From Bacteroidota bacterium (GTDB lineage Bacteria > Bacteroidota > Bacteroidia > Chitinophagales > JADIYW01): a DNA stretch of 64,000 nucleotides. The notes beneath the pieces are model-generated. The model saw only the letters and a list, made by a program, of their open reading frames with translations, did no database searches and had not been told where the DNA came from. The stretch is taken from contig JADIYW010000008.1 in NCBI GenBank assembly GCA_016705125.1, positions 1-64,000 of the forward strand. The letters are read 5' to 3'. Below, piece after piece: positions 38,163 through 47,166 of this stretch (position 1 is the stretch's first letter; the number at the start of each line of letters is the position of its first letter). Both the position numbers and the translations under genes were made by a program.

Positions 38163-38915
38163 TTAATTACTAGAACTCAGTTCTTTAAATTTTTCTAATC
38201 CATTAAAATGTGTTGCAGATAATTGGAAGTGAATGTTTTCTTTCAGATATTTTTCAACGGAGAAAAAATCATTATTCAAATGCTTATTTTCTATTATAAC
38301 ATCGTCAATTACTTCCATGCTATTTTGAAAAACCGATTCTAGGGTTTTTAAAATTTCATCTGACAATGGTTTATTAGCAATCCACTGTGCAAAAACAAAG
38401 CCTAAACCACAATAGTTATACCAAGCTTCTGACAAATCATAAATATAAGAATAAAGGTTAAAAATAGGTATCGTACGATCTCCAATAATTAGGGCCGCAG
38501 TATTTCCTTTTATTTTGTCTTCAAAACCAATTTCACTAGCCACAAACTTGGGATTAATTTTCCAATAGTTTTTAGTCAATATCTGAATGAGTTGAACTGA
38601 GGTTTTAGATTGATAATCTAAATAAATGGTTTCAATTTCTTCTATTGGGCAATTGCTAAAAACACAAACTGTTTTAACTGAACCTAGTGCACCAATACCG
38701 AAATTTGAAATGATTTGAGGCGTTTTAAGTTTTGGCAAAATAACCACTGGAACTAGTGCAATATCAACCAAACCATCGATTAATTTTTTAGCACTATCAG
38801 CTGGGTAGTCTAATTGTATATCGAATAAATCTTTATTTTCACTTAACTCAAATCCTTTTAAGTAAGGCTTTGTATTCAGATAACTTACCGCAGATATTTT
38901 TATTTTTTCACTCAT
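38163..38915 (-). CDS. mqnA: chorismate dehydratase, menaquinone (futalosine) pathway
   Basis: Converts chorismate to 3-enolpyruvylbenzoate, the first step of the futalosine route to menaquinone. 250 residues: SAVSYLNTKPYLKGF, a type-II periplasmic-binding-protein fold with DYPADSAKKL and a LVPVVILPKL-type hinge, YYDYQSKTSVQL-like active site (LDYQSKTSVQL). Its ATG overlaps the stop of the upstream phosphatase gene by four bases. It draws on chorismate from aroA/aroB on the same strand. mqnC, mqnD and mqnB are not in the window. Confidence 0.9.
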   Translation of the reverse strand: MSEKIKISAVSYLNTKPYLKGFELSENKDLFDIQLDYPADSAKKLIDGLVDIALVPVVILPKLKTPQIISNFGIGALGSVKTVCVFSNCPIEEIETIYLDYQSKTSVQLIQILTKNYWKINPKFVASEIGFEDKIKGNTAALIIGDRTIPIFNLYSYIYDLSEAWYNYCGLGFVFAQWIANKPLSDEILKTLESVFQNSMEVIDDVIIENKHLNNDFFSVEKYLKENIHFQLSATHFNGLEKFKELSSSN

Positions 38916-39520
38916 GAAAGGTGACTAATATCATTTGATATTTCTAACTCAAATTTTTTCCCATTGTAATTAATTTTATACAAACAAGTATTATGGTGTT
39001 CAAAATTATCCATATCTTTTAAAGGCACATTCAAAAAACAACACAATAAGGATCGAATGGCTCTTCCATGTGAACAAATCAAAACTTTGCTAGCTTTCAA
39101 GTTTTTTAGCTCCTCCACAAAGGGAAATTGACGGTCATACAAATCTTGAGCACTCTCTCCACCATGAATTTTTATATCCAAATTCCCCTCACGCCATTCT
39201 TTTATTATACCTGTGTAATTTTTCAGCATTTCAGGCGTTGGTTCCATTCCTTCATAAATTCCCCAATCTATTTCATCTAAATGTATAGATATTATTTTTT
39301 CTAATCCATTGTCTGTGAATGGCTTAACGGTCTGGTGGGTTCTTTGTAAAGTGCTTGTAAATACTACATCAAAATCATGCTCTTTGTATTTCTCATGAAA
39401 TTTTTTGGCTTGCTCCTCTCCCGTTTCATTTAAAACGGAATCAACCCCTCTTCCTTGAACAATCCCTTTTAAATTATAGTCTGTTTGACCGTGACGGATG
39501 ATATATATTTCTTTTTTCAA
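38912..39520 (-). CDS. histidine phosphatase family protein
   Basis: 202 residues with the phosphohistidine motif YIIRHGQTDYN, an acidic DEIDWGIYEGMEP (catalytic Glu) and SHGRAIRSLL carrying the second His. Resembles phosphoglycerate-mutase-like or phosphoserine-phosphatase proteins; substrate not assignable. ATGA overlap with mqnA shows coupling. Confidence 0.85.
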   Translation of the reverse strand: MKKEIYIIRHGQTDYNLKGIVQGRGVDSVLNETGEEQAKKFHEKYKEHDFDVVFTSTLQRTHQTVKPFTDNGLEKIISIHLDEIDWGIYEGMEPTPEMLKNYTGIIKEWREGNLDIKIHGGESAQDLYDRQFPFVEELKNLKASKVLICSHGRAIRSLLCCFLNVPLKDMDNFEHHNTCLYKINYNGKKFELEISNDISHLS

Positions 39521-39584
39521 ACTTAAATCCTATTATACTTAAACACTAAATGACACTATAAAGTTTCTATTTTAATTTAAAATA

Positions 39585-40829
39585 CTATTCTGGATAAACA
39601 ATAAAACCCAAAACCTCTAAATCTTTCCAAAAATCGGGGTACGACTTTGTAACGACCATTGGATCTTCTATTATAATTTGTTCAGTAACCAAACACAGGG
39701 GCGCAAATGCCATTGCCATTCTATGGTCATCATAGGTTTCAATGGGCGACTCACCATCAGGAATAGCTTTAAAATCGGATGCTTCAAGCAACCAATTATT
39801 TTTTACGGGATTAAAAACTAAACCTGCATTATATTTACTTAATTCTGTATTTAGTGCCGCTACCCTATCCGTTTCTTTAATTAGCAAGGTAGAAAGCCCT
39901 TTTAGTTGAGCATTAATATTTTTTGCGGCACAAAGCGTAATCATGGTTTGTGCTAAATCAGGGCATTGTATAAAATCGTAACTCCACTTTAATTTTTCAA
40001 CTTCAGCTATTTTCTTTATTTGAATTTCATTTTTCAAAAAAGTAGTTTCAATACCAAAATCGCTCATTATCTCACTAATTATGGCGTCTCCTTGCAAACT
40101 ATTTTCTTGCAAACCTTTAATTCGAATAATAGAATACTCAGCCAAAGCGGCAATTTCGTAAAAATAAGATGCTGCGCTCCAATCCGCTTCTACAAAGAAT
40201 TTCTTTGCCGTATATGCACCTGGTTCAACAGTAATGGTTTGTTTTTCAAAACTGGCCTTTGCTCCAAATTGATTCATTAAATTAATCGTCATTTGAATAT
40301 ATGGTTTCGACACAATTTCTCCTTCCAAAGTTAATACCAATCCTTTTTCAAGTGTTGGTGCAATCATTAGCAAAGCCGAAATATATTGCGAACTTGTATC
40401 TGCGGGTATCGTAATGGAGCCGCCAACCAGTTTTTTGCCTTTTATTTTTAATGGTGGAAAGCCATCTTCTTTTAGATAAGTAATATCGGCACCCAATTGA
40501 TTTAGGGCATCAACCAATATTTTAATAGGTCGCTGTTGCATTCTTTCAGAACCCGTAAGTTCTACTTTCCTGCCTTCCTGACAAGCCAAAAATGCTGTAA
40601 GAAATCGAAAAGTTGTGCCGCCTGCTCCGGCATTTAATTTCTTTTTTCCCGATTTTAACAATGCCTTAAGCGTTTGTGTGTCATCCGCTTCGGATAAATT
40701 GTCAATTTTTATTTTTTTTCCCGAAAGTGCCTCGATAATCAATACTCGATTGCTAATACTTTTGGAACCATTGAGTTTGATTTTACCCTTTACAATATTG
40801 TTTTGGGGTGCAAAAATGTTATTTTTCAT
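39585..40829 (-). CDS. aroA: 3-phosphoshikimate 1-carboxyvinyltransferase (EPSP synthase)
   Basis: Sixth step of the shikimate pathway: shikimate 3-phosphate plus PEP to EPSP. Motifs KLNGSKSISNRVLI, GGTTFRFLTAFLA, ERMQQRPI.LVDAL and ETYDDHRMAMAFAP are typical. 414 residues. Overlaps aroB by 11 bases, so translation is coupled. The N-terminal loop resembles Bacteroidota enzymes; nothing unusual. Confidence 0.96.
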   Translation of the reverse strand: MKNNIFAPQNNIVKGKIKLNGSKSISNRVLIIEALSGKKIKIDNLSEADDTQTLKALLKSGKKKLNAGAGGTTFRFLTAFLACQEGRKVELTGSERMQQRPIKILVDALNQLGADITYLKEDGFPPLKIKGKKLVGGSITIPADTSSQYISALLMIAPTLEKGLVLTLEGEIVSKPYIQMTINLMNQFGAKASFEKQTITVEPGAYTAKKFFVEADWSAASYFYEIAALAEYSIIRIKGLQENSLQGDAIISEIMSDFGIETTFLKNEIQIKKIAEVEKLKWSYDFIQCPDLAQTMITLCAAKNINAQLKGLSTLLIKETDRVAALNTELSKYNAGLVFNPVKNNWLLEASDFKAIPDGESPIETYDDHRMAMAFAPLCLVTEQIIIEDPMVVTKSYPDFWKDLEVLGFIVYPE

Positions 40830-41883
40830 ATAAATCTATATAATATTTAAATGCCGATTCTACATCAGCTTTTTGAAGAGGAATATCCCAGATTGGTTTG
40901 CCTATTTTTTCTAATAAAACACAAAGTATCTTACCATCTTCATTTTTTTTGTCATACATCATTATATCCCATACTTCGTCCAAACTAATTTTGGATAAAT
41001 CATATTCAGTGAAATGTTTTTTTAATGTTGTACATATATCTAACAACTCACTTTGAGGCATGTTTAATAATTTTGAAGAAAGAAATGATTCACAAATCAT
41101 CCCAATTATAATTGCTTCTCCATGTAATAATGGTTCTTTATCATTTTCAACAGAAAGTGACTCAATAGCATGTCCAATTGTATGTCCAAAATTGAGTATT
41201 TTTCTAAGATTTTTCTCAAAAGGATCAATTTCAACAACTGCTTTTTTAATCTCCAAATTTCTGATTACGATACGCTCAATATCATCAATTTTTAAATTTT
41301 CAAGGCTTTTTATTTCTTCCCATAAATTAGGATTATAAATTAAGGCATGCTTAAATATTTCAGCCCACCCATTTTTAAACTGATTTGCTGGAAGCGTATC
41401 AAAAAATCCAGTTGAAATAAAAACAGCAGTTGGGTCTTTAAATAAGCCGATTAAGTTTTTTGCAAATTTAAAATCTATAGCCAATTTTCCACCTATTGAA
41501 GCATCCACTTGACTTAATAAAGTGGTAGGAATATTAATAAAATCCATTCCTCTTTTAAAACAAGATGCAGCAAATCCACCCATATCGCCAATCACACCAC
41601 CTCCTAAATTTATAAATAATGATTTTCTATCTGCTCCATTTTTCAAAAGAAAATCCCATATTTCACCACATGTTTGTAGGTTTTTAAAAGATTCACCTGA
41701 TGAGATTTCTATTAACTGAAATGCTTTTACTGGTAATTTGGGCAAACAATGCTTTTTAGTATTTTCGTCAACCAAAACAAAAATGGATGTGTATTTTTTT
41801 TTCGTAATTAAATCATCCAATCGTTGTAATGATGGGTCGATAAAAATAGTGTAGTGCTCTAAATTTAAGTCTTTGTTTTTCAT
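40819..41883 (-). CDS. aroB: 3-dehydroquinate synthase
   Basis: Second shikimate-pathway step, DAHP to 3-dehydroquinate, NAD and zinc dependent. 354 residues with GGGVIGDMGGFAASCFKRG, the PTTLLSQVDASIGGK loop and zinc ligands in FGHTIGHAIE. One base separates its start from the stop of the monooxygenase gene, so these genes form one unit with aroA. Together they feed chorismate, used by MqnA next door. Confidence 0.96.
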   Translation of the reverse strand: MKNKDLNLEHYTIFIDPSLQRLDDLITKKKYTSIFVLVDENTKKHCLPKLPVKAFQLIEISSGESFKNLQTCGEIWDFLLKNGADRKSLFINLGGGVIGDMGGFAASCFKRGMDFINIPTTLLSQVDASIGGKLAIDFKFAKNLIGLFKDPTAVFISTGFFDTLPANQFKNGWAEIFKHALIYNPNLWEEIKSLENLKIDDIERIVIRNLEIKKAVVEIDPFEKNLRKILNFGHTIGHAIESLSVENDKEPLLHGEAIIIGMICESFLSSKLLNMPQSELLDICTTLKKHFTEYDLSKISLDEVWDIMMYDKKNEDGKILCVLLEKIGKPIWDIPLQKADVESAFKYYIDLYEK

Positions 41884-42180
41884 TTATACAAATTTCTTTA
41901 CACTTTCAATCGACCATGCTTCTGGTTTTGCCACAAAAAGTTTTTTAGCCATACTCCAAGCAGTATCAAATAATTCTGTTTGCCTATAATTATTTAAATC
42001 GTCCTCTGATTCCCAATTGCTATAAGTAAAAATGATTCCTTTAGTATTAATATCTTGGAAAAACTCAAGATAAGAACATCCTGGTTGTTGTCTTATTTTG
42101 GCTTGAAAAGGTATTATTTCATCAAAAAAATAAGTCGTTTTTTCAGGGTCTATAGTTAATTTCACTATTCTTGTTATCAT
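41884..42180 (-). CDS. antibiotic biosynthesis monooxygenase (ABM) family protein
   Basis: 98 residues, single dimeric alpha/beta barrel domain of the ABM/quinol-monooxygenase family: RIVKLTIDPEKT, PGCSYLEFFQDI and FTYSNWESEDDLN (conserved Trp). Substrate unknown. Its start shares one base with the stop of the SAM hydrolase gene. Confidence 0.8.
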   Translation of the reverse strand: MITRIVKLTIDPEKTTYFFDEIIPFQAKIRQQPGCSYLEFFQDINTKGIIFTYSNWESEDDLNNYRQTELFDTAWSMAKKLFVAKPEAWSIESVKKFV

Positions 42181-42947
42181 TACCTGTATTCTATTTTAAT
42201 TGCATCTCCAATATTTATTCCAAAAAGTTCGTTTGCTTTGCCCCCATTTATTGCTATCTCTAAATTTCCTAATGAATTAAACATAGCTAGCTTTTCACCT
42301 CCCTCTACATCGCTATAATCATTTACAATTTCTTCAATTGTTTCCATTCTGCGGTAATGAATAGCAAATTTACGACCATCTACTGCTTTTTCAAAATCTT
42401 CTTTTGAAATATTCGATATTAAATTACCATAATTATCGATATGCATAATATTTCCGACTAAATAATTGGGATAGATGACAGATTTAAGCAAAATTTTTCT
42501 TTCAAAGTCAACAACAGAATAGCCTATCTCGCTAATATTTCCCTTAAAAACAAAATTTTTAATTGCTCGACAATAATATTCATCCATATTTGGCAATGAA
42601 ATCATGTTTTTGTCCACCGCAATTACTAATGTTGGTAATTCTTCAAATATCATAGAAAGCACCCCATTGTCAGGCCCTATAAAGTAATGACCTCGGTAAT
42701 TTACGGCCATAATACGCTGATTGTCAGAAGAATTTTCACCAACCCTAATGATATGCAAACTCTTAGGTGGAAAGCTTTCGAAGCAGTTCTTAACAATGTA
42801 GGCAGCCGTGTTGATATCGAAGGGTTGTATTTTATGAGATATGTCTATTAACTTTACCGAAGGACAAGAGCGCAATATTGAACCTTTAAACAAAGGAACA
42901 TAGTAATCTAGTTCGCCGAAATCGGTTGTTAAAGTAATAATTGACAT
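42180..42947 (-). CDS. SAM hydroxide adenosyltransferase (DUF62 family)
   Basis: 255 residues. Hydrolyses S-adenosylmethionine to adenosine and methionine; relatives are fluorinase and chlorinase. ITLTTDFGELDYYV, the DISHKIQPFDINTAAYIV motif and HIIRVGENSSDNQ and YFIGPDNGVLSM are seen. As in most bacteria, hydrolase is more likely than halogenase since halogenases are rare and carry a special loop. It heads the aroB/aroA unit and is divergent from phoH, sharing a 45-base intergenic region. Confidence 0.88.
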   Translation of the reverse strand: MSIITLTTDFGELDYYVPLFKGSILRSCPSVKLIDISHKIQPFDINTAAYIVKNCFESFPPKSLHIIRVGENSSDNQRIMAVNYRGHYFIGPDNGVLSMIFEELPTLVIAVDKNMISLPNMDEYYCRAIKNFVFKGNISEIGYSVVDFERKILLKSVIYPNYLVGNIMHIDNYGNLISNISKEDFEKAVDGRKFAIHYRRMETIEEIVNDYSDVEGGEKLAMFNSLGNLEIAINGGKANELFGINIGDAIKIEYR

Positions 42948-42992
42948 CTTTATTTTGGCACTTTTTAATTTACAGTGTAAAAATAAAAAAAA

Positions 42993-43970
42993 TTGAGTGA
43001 GATAGTAATTAAGTTAGAAACAATTGATCCAATTGAACTATTTGGTAACAATAATTCAAAATTGAAGATACTTACTAGAGAGTTTGGTCGATTAAAAATT
43101 GCCACACGTGGAAACAAGGTGATGGTAGCAGGTGCCGATGAGGACATTGAAATTTTTAGGTTAAAATTGAGCGAAATCGTTGATTATCTTGAAAAATATG
43201 GTAAAATATCAGATCGACATCTTATTGAAATTTTAGGCGGTTCGAATCCTTATGACACCAATTTCCCTGAATTTAAAGATAATGTATTAGTTCATGGTGT
43301 AAATGGTAATTTAATAAGAGCTAAAACCAAAAATCAAAAAAGATTGGTCGAATCGTGTGAACAAAATGATATTGTTTTTGCAATTGGACCTGCCGGAACG
43401 GGAAAAACATATACCGCTGTGGCCTTAGCAGTAAGAGCACTTAAAAATAAATGGGTTAAAAAAATAATATTAACGCGGCCTGCAGTGGAAGCGGGTGAAA
43501 ACTTAGGTTTTCTGCCTGGCGATTTAAAAGAAAAAATTGATCCCTATTTACGCCCACTTTATGATGCTTTGGACGACATGATTCCTGCCGATAAATTGGC
43601 CTATTTTATGACTAACCGCATAATTGAAATAGCGCCACTTGCGTATATGCGTGGGCGAACGCTTGACAATGCATTTATGATTTTAGACGAGGCACAAAAT
43701 GCCACTACCCTTCAGTTAAAAATGTTTTTAACACGGATTGGTCCAAGTGCAAAATGCATTATCACAGGCGATTTGTCGCAGATTGATTTACCAAGGAATC
43801 ACCAATCGGGATTGTACAAAACGACCCAATTATTGAATGATGTAAAAGGAATTGGCATTTTAAAATTGACCGATGAGGATGTATTGAGGCATCGATTAGT
43901 AAAAGAAATAATAAAAGCTTTCGAAGTAGATTCGGAAATTGAAGCATTAAAAAAGGAAAAAACCTATTAA
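42993..43970 (+). CDS. phoH: PhoH family ATPase
   Basis: 325 residues. Starts with a TTG (42993), no upstream ATG in frame; N-terminal KH-like part, then Walker A GPAGTGKTYTA, AVEAGENLGFLPGDLKEK and Walker B FMILDEAQNAT. PhoH/YbeZ-type proteins act in RNA metabolism and ribosome maturation. 12 bases ahead of purC. Confidence 0.92.
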   Translation: MSEIVIKLETIDPIELFGNNNSKLKILTREFGRLKIATRGNKVMVAGADEDIEIFRLKLSEIVDYLEKYGKISDRHLIEILGGSNPYDTNFPEFKDNVLVHGVNGNLIRAKTKNQKRLVESCEQNDIVFAIGPAGTGKTYTAVALAVRALKNKWVKKIILTRPAVEAGENLGFLPGDLKEKIDPYLRPLYDALDDMIPADKLAYFMTNRIIEIAPLAYMRGRTLDNAFMILDEAQNATTLQLKMFLTRIGPSAKCIITGDLSQIDLPRNHQSGLYKTTQLLNDVKGIGILKLTDEDVLRHRLVKEIIKAFEVDSEIEALKKEKTY

Positions 43971-43982
43971 AATACAGAAAAA

Positions 43983-44915
43983 GTGGCTATAAAAGGAACA
44001 AATTTCGAACTACCAGGGCAGGTAAGTTTTTATAAAGGAAAAGTAAGGGATGTTTATAATATCGACAACAAATTATTAGTAATGGTGGCAACTGATCGAA
44101 TTTCGGCTTTTGATGTTGTATTGCCAAAACCGATTCCTTATAAAGGCCAAGTTTTAAATCAATTAGCGGCTAAATTCTTGGCTTCCACCCAAGATATTTT
44201 GCCCAATTGGATACTAAGTGTACCTGATGAAAATGTAAGTATTGGCAAAATTTGTGAGCCATTTAAGGTAGAAATGGTCATACGTGGCTATTTGGTAGGC
44301 CATGCTTGGCGCACTTACAAATCGGGTGAAAGGATGCTTTGTGGTGTAAAAATGCCAGATGGAATGATTGAAAATCAGGCTTTTGAACATCCAATAATCA
44401 CGCCTACCACAAAAGCATCTGAAGGACATGACGAAGATATTTCTCGTGAAGAAATAATTGAAAAGGGCATTGTTTCAGAAGCGGATTACCTTAAAATAGA
44501 AGCCTTTACCCGAAAAATATATCAGAGAGGGCAAGAAATGGCAGCAGAAAGAGGATTGATTTTGGTAGATACGAAATATGAATTTGGAAAAATAGGAAAC
44601 GAAATTTATCTGATGGACGAAATACATACGCCCGACTCCTCCCGATATTTTTATGCCGAAAGCTATTTTGAAAATTTGAAAAATGGTAGGCCTCAGCAGC
44701 AATTATCCAAAGAATTTGTAAGAGAATGGCTAATTGCAAACAATTTTATGGGAAAAGAAGGACAAACCGTACCCGAAATGAGCGATGAATGGGTAGATAC
44801 CATTTCCAATAAATACATAGAATTATATGAAAAAGTATGTGGTGAACAATTTGTAAAAGCGGATCAATCTGATGTGGAAAAACGAATTGAGGATAATATT
44901 TTACGAGCAATTTAA
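43983..44915 (+). CDS. purC: phosphoribosylaminoimidazole-succinocarboxamide synthase
   Basis: SAICAR synthase of purine biosynthesis: joins CAIR with aspartate using ATP. Long (yeast-like) form at 310 residues: YKGKVRDVYN, ATDRISAFDVVLPKPIPYKG, VRGYLVGHAW-type RGYLVGHAWRTY and DEIHTPDSSRY. Uses a GTG start at 43983, 12 bases after phoH, so likely co-transcribed with it. Downstream is the palindromic element. Confidence 0.95.
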   Translation: MAIKGTNFELPGQVSFYKGKVRDVYNIDNKLLVMVATDRISAFDVVLPKPIPYKGQVLNQLAAKFLASTQDILPNWILSVPDENVSIGKICEPFKVEMVIRGYLVGHAWRTYKSGERMLCGVKMPDGMIENQAFEHPIITPTTKASEGHDEDISREEIIEKGIVSEADYLKIEAFTRKIYQRGQEMAAERGLILVDTKYEFGKIGNEIYLMDEIHTPDSSRYFYAESYFENLKNGRPQQQLSKEFVREWLIANNFMGKEGQTVPEMSDEWVDTISNKYIELYEKVCGEQFVKADQSDVEKRIEDNILRAI

Positions 44916-45010
44916 AATGCTAAAAAACATCAAAATTTTATAAATTTGGTGTAAAAACTAAAAAAGCCTATGAGCATAGAAATAAAATACTTTTATACAC
45001 AACACCACAA

Positions 45011-45247
45011 GGTAATACCAAACATAATTATAAAATGGGCCATAAATGCGACTTTATTTTTTGCCAAGAAAATGACCCGAGCACAAAGTGCGAACTGACG
45101 AAGTAAAAAAATCGTTGCATATCAAATAGATACGAAACTATTTTTTGAAGAAAACACGAGCGTCAGCGAACTGGCGTAAGCAATTGGTAAAAAAGAACTA
45201 GCAGAATGGACTATTTTGTATTTATATTTGGTATAACATCGCAATCT
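45011..45247. repeat. imperfect palindromic element (MITE-like)
   Basis: About 237 bases that read nearly the same on both strands. Outer arms 45015-45043 and 45216-45244 match in 24 of 29 positions when one is reversed and complemented, and similarity continues inward (TGC, a T run, CCAA at matching offsets). The centre, about 45111-45141, is itself nearly self-complementary; inner hairpins GCAC-AAA-GTGC and CGTCAG-CGAA-CTGGCG flank it. It holds no gene, ends 15 bases before a lipoprotein start, and is more G/C-rich in the middle than the surroundings. Terminal inverted repeats without a transposase suggest a miniature inverted-repeat element or a structured RNA. No clear target duplication was found. 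Confidence 0.7.
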
Positions 45248-45261
45248 CAAACATACACTTA

Positions 45262-46005
45262 ATGAAAAAACGATTAACCATTTTTCTTGGGATAATTTCC
45301 ACCTTGACCTACATGCTGGTTTCTTGCTGTAATTCATACGGTAATAAAACGAACGCAACTACAAGGACCACTATTGATTTTAACGACACTGCATTCATAA
45401 AATCAATTAAGTGGGACTCTCTAAACACATTTGTTGACTTTCACATTTTAGAAAATGGCAACAAAACCACTGATACCAACTTCCATTTTACAGTCAAACC
45501 AATTGCGGTTTATCACTATATAAATAATCAGTTTGAAGTAATTAGTGAAAGCATGAAACTAAAGTTCAAACCAAGTGAATTGAAGGAATTTATTCTGAGC
45601 GACAGTTTTTCCGATAGGAAAAATTTTGATTGCTTACTAAGAATAAATTCTCAAATTGGTTTTCAATATAGACCAGACATTTTGAGAACAGTTATTGTTA
45701 AAGTTAATGATATGAGTGACAAAAAGATTCAGTGGTTAATCACTGAATTCAAAAAAGAACCCTTTGCTGAAAGTGTTACTTCTAAAATTCAAAAGGATAC
45801 ATTTTTTAATAATTCTACTGAAACAGTTTTTATAAATATTAAACTCAAGCCTGACTTCTGGGACTTAAAAAAGATAAATGAAGTTTGCTATCAACTTAAT
45901 AAGCGACCTGATGTTGACGAAGCATTTTTCACCGACTTTTTCACAGGACCGAACGAAGGCGAATCGATTTATCACATGACTACAGAAGTAAAGACCAGCC
46001 GCTAA
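45262..46005 (+). CDS. hypothetical lipoprotein
   Basis: 247 residues with signal peptide ending in a lipobox-like LVSCC (about residue 22). No recognised domain; rich in lysine and asparagine, mixed alpha/beta character. Its -7 box (TATATTTG, 45233-45240) lies within the end of the palindromic element, so that element may carry its promoter. Confidence 0.65.
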   Translation: MKKRLTIFLGIISTLTYMLVSCCNSYGNKTNATTRTTIDFNDTAFIKSIKWDSLNTFVDFHILENGNKTTDTNFHFTVKPIAVYHYINNQFEVISESMKLKFKPSELKEFILSDSFSDRKNFDCLLRINSQIGFQYRPDILRTVIVKVNDMSDKKIQWLITEFKKEPFAESVTSKIQKDTFFNNSTETVFINIKLKPDFWDLKKINEVCYQLNKRPDVDEAFFTDFFTGPNEGESIYHMTTEVKTSR

Positions 46006-46098
46006 CATTTCCCACCATAATAAAATCCCCAAACACTACATAGCAACCTACCAATAAATGAGAAACTTTTTGCTATTGAATACAATATTCAAATAACA

Positions 46099-47163
46099 TT
46101 ACTTCATCTCCTTTATCCAAGCATTGATTAATTCAACTGCTTCTTTATGAATTAGGCGTCTGCCCAATTCGGGCATCATAATTTCGGGGTCGGTACTATT
46201 CATTCTGTAGGGCATAATCGATTGCTCTGGATGTCCTGGTAAAATATCATATAAAAAATCGCCACTCGCTCTTCCGGCTGCAACGGGGCTTTTCATAATG
46301 CCCCAACTTTCTGGATTTTTATCCAATACCAATAAATACAATCCTGATGTATTTGCAGAGCCTTCTCTCCTATGGCAATGTGCACAGTTCACTTCTAAAT
46401 AGGATTTTGCTCTATCATCTAATTTAGCACCTTTGTTTTCCCAATCTGTTAATTTATTTTGCTGATTATCGGCTGCAATATATCCTGATAAATATCCAGA
46501 CTCAGTCCATTTATCTAATTGATTTTTTTTGCCTTCAGAATAAGCAAAATCGTGATTCAAATTTCTAATTTTTGGGCCAATTGGCACTAATTCCGCATTA
46601 AAACTATGGCAGTTTTTACACTGGTTTTTATTAGGTACTGCATATTCGGTATGCATCATTTCTCCTTGCAAATTTTTCCAATCTACTTTTATATTATCGC
46701 CTACAATATTTAAATCCGCCTCTGTTTGTTCCTTATTCCATACATAACTCAGTGCATCCCATTTATCTGCTCGCCTTACTAACAATCTGGTTTCCATTAT
46801 ACTTCTTGGACCATTGGGTGCATTAAAATCCTTTGGGTAATAAAAATTCTTTATAATAACTGTGCCAATTGGAAAATCAAGTACTTCATCTTTTGAATAT
46901 TTGGCTGTTTTCCCCTGTGGCATCCAAACAAATCTGCTTTTGTGTGCATAATCTGTAAATAATGGTGTGATTAAATCGTAAGGCAAAACACCTTCATTTG
47001 GCAATAAATCGCTTATTTTCCCTTTAAAAAAATGATACTGCGAAAGTTTGTCAAACGCTTTTTTATTTATATCCAAGTTTACACTTCCATCCTCCTTTCC
47101 ACATTGAACAAAGAACAAGGAGAAAAGATTAAGAACAAAAACATACCAAATTTTTCTACCCAT
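46099..47163 (-). CDS. diheme c-type cytochrome family protein (SO2930/TIGR03806 type)
   Basis: 354 residues, N-terminal lipobox (FFVQCG). Two haem motifs: CKNCHSFNAEL and CAHCHRREGS, the second followed by ANTSGLYL. RSIMETRLLVRR and PILPGHPEQSIM-type segments (YDILPGHPEQSIMPYRM) are typical of the family. Exact role unknown, but known to occur next to the beta-helix family (TIGR03805) found directly upstream. Three bases separate the genes, so one transcript. Confidence 0.85.
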   Translation of the reverse strand: MGRKIWYVFVLNLFSLFFVQCGKEDGSVNLDINKKAFDKLSQYHFFKGKISDLLPNEGVLPYDLITPLFTDYAHKSRFVWMPQGKTAKYSKDEVLDFPIGTVIIKNFYYPKDFNAPNGPRSIMETRLLVRRADKWDALSYVWNKEQTEADLNIVGDNIKVDWKNLQGEMMHTEYAVPNKNQCKNCHSFNAELVPIGPKIRNLNHDFAYSEGKKNQLDKWTESGYLSGYIAADNQQNKLTDWENKGAKLDDRAKSYLEVNCAHCHRREGSANTSGLYLLVLDKNPESWGIMKSPVAAGRASGDFLYDILPGHPEQSIMPYRMNSTDPEIMMPELGRRLIHKEAVELINAWIKEMK

Positions 47164-47166
47164 TCC

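Noticed and set aside
42180..42947. Fluorinase or chlorinase
   Set aside because: No sign of the halide-specific loop can be argued by eye and hydrolases are far more common.
45122..45358. 78-codon frame on the minus strand inside the palindromic element
   Set aside because: It is a by-product of the inverted repeat and runs into the lipoprotein start region; no family resemblance.
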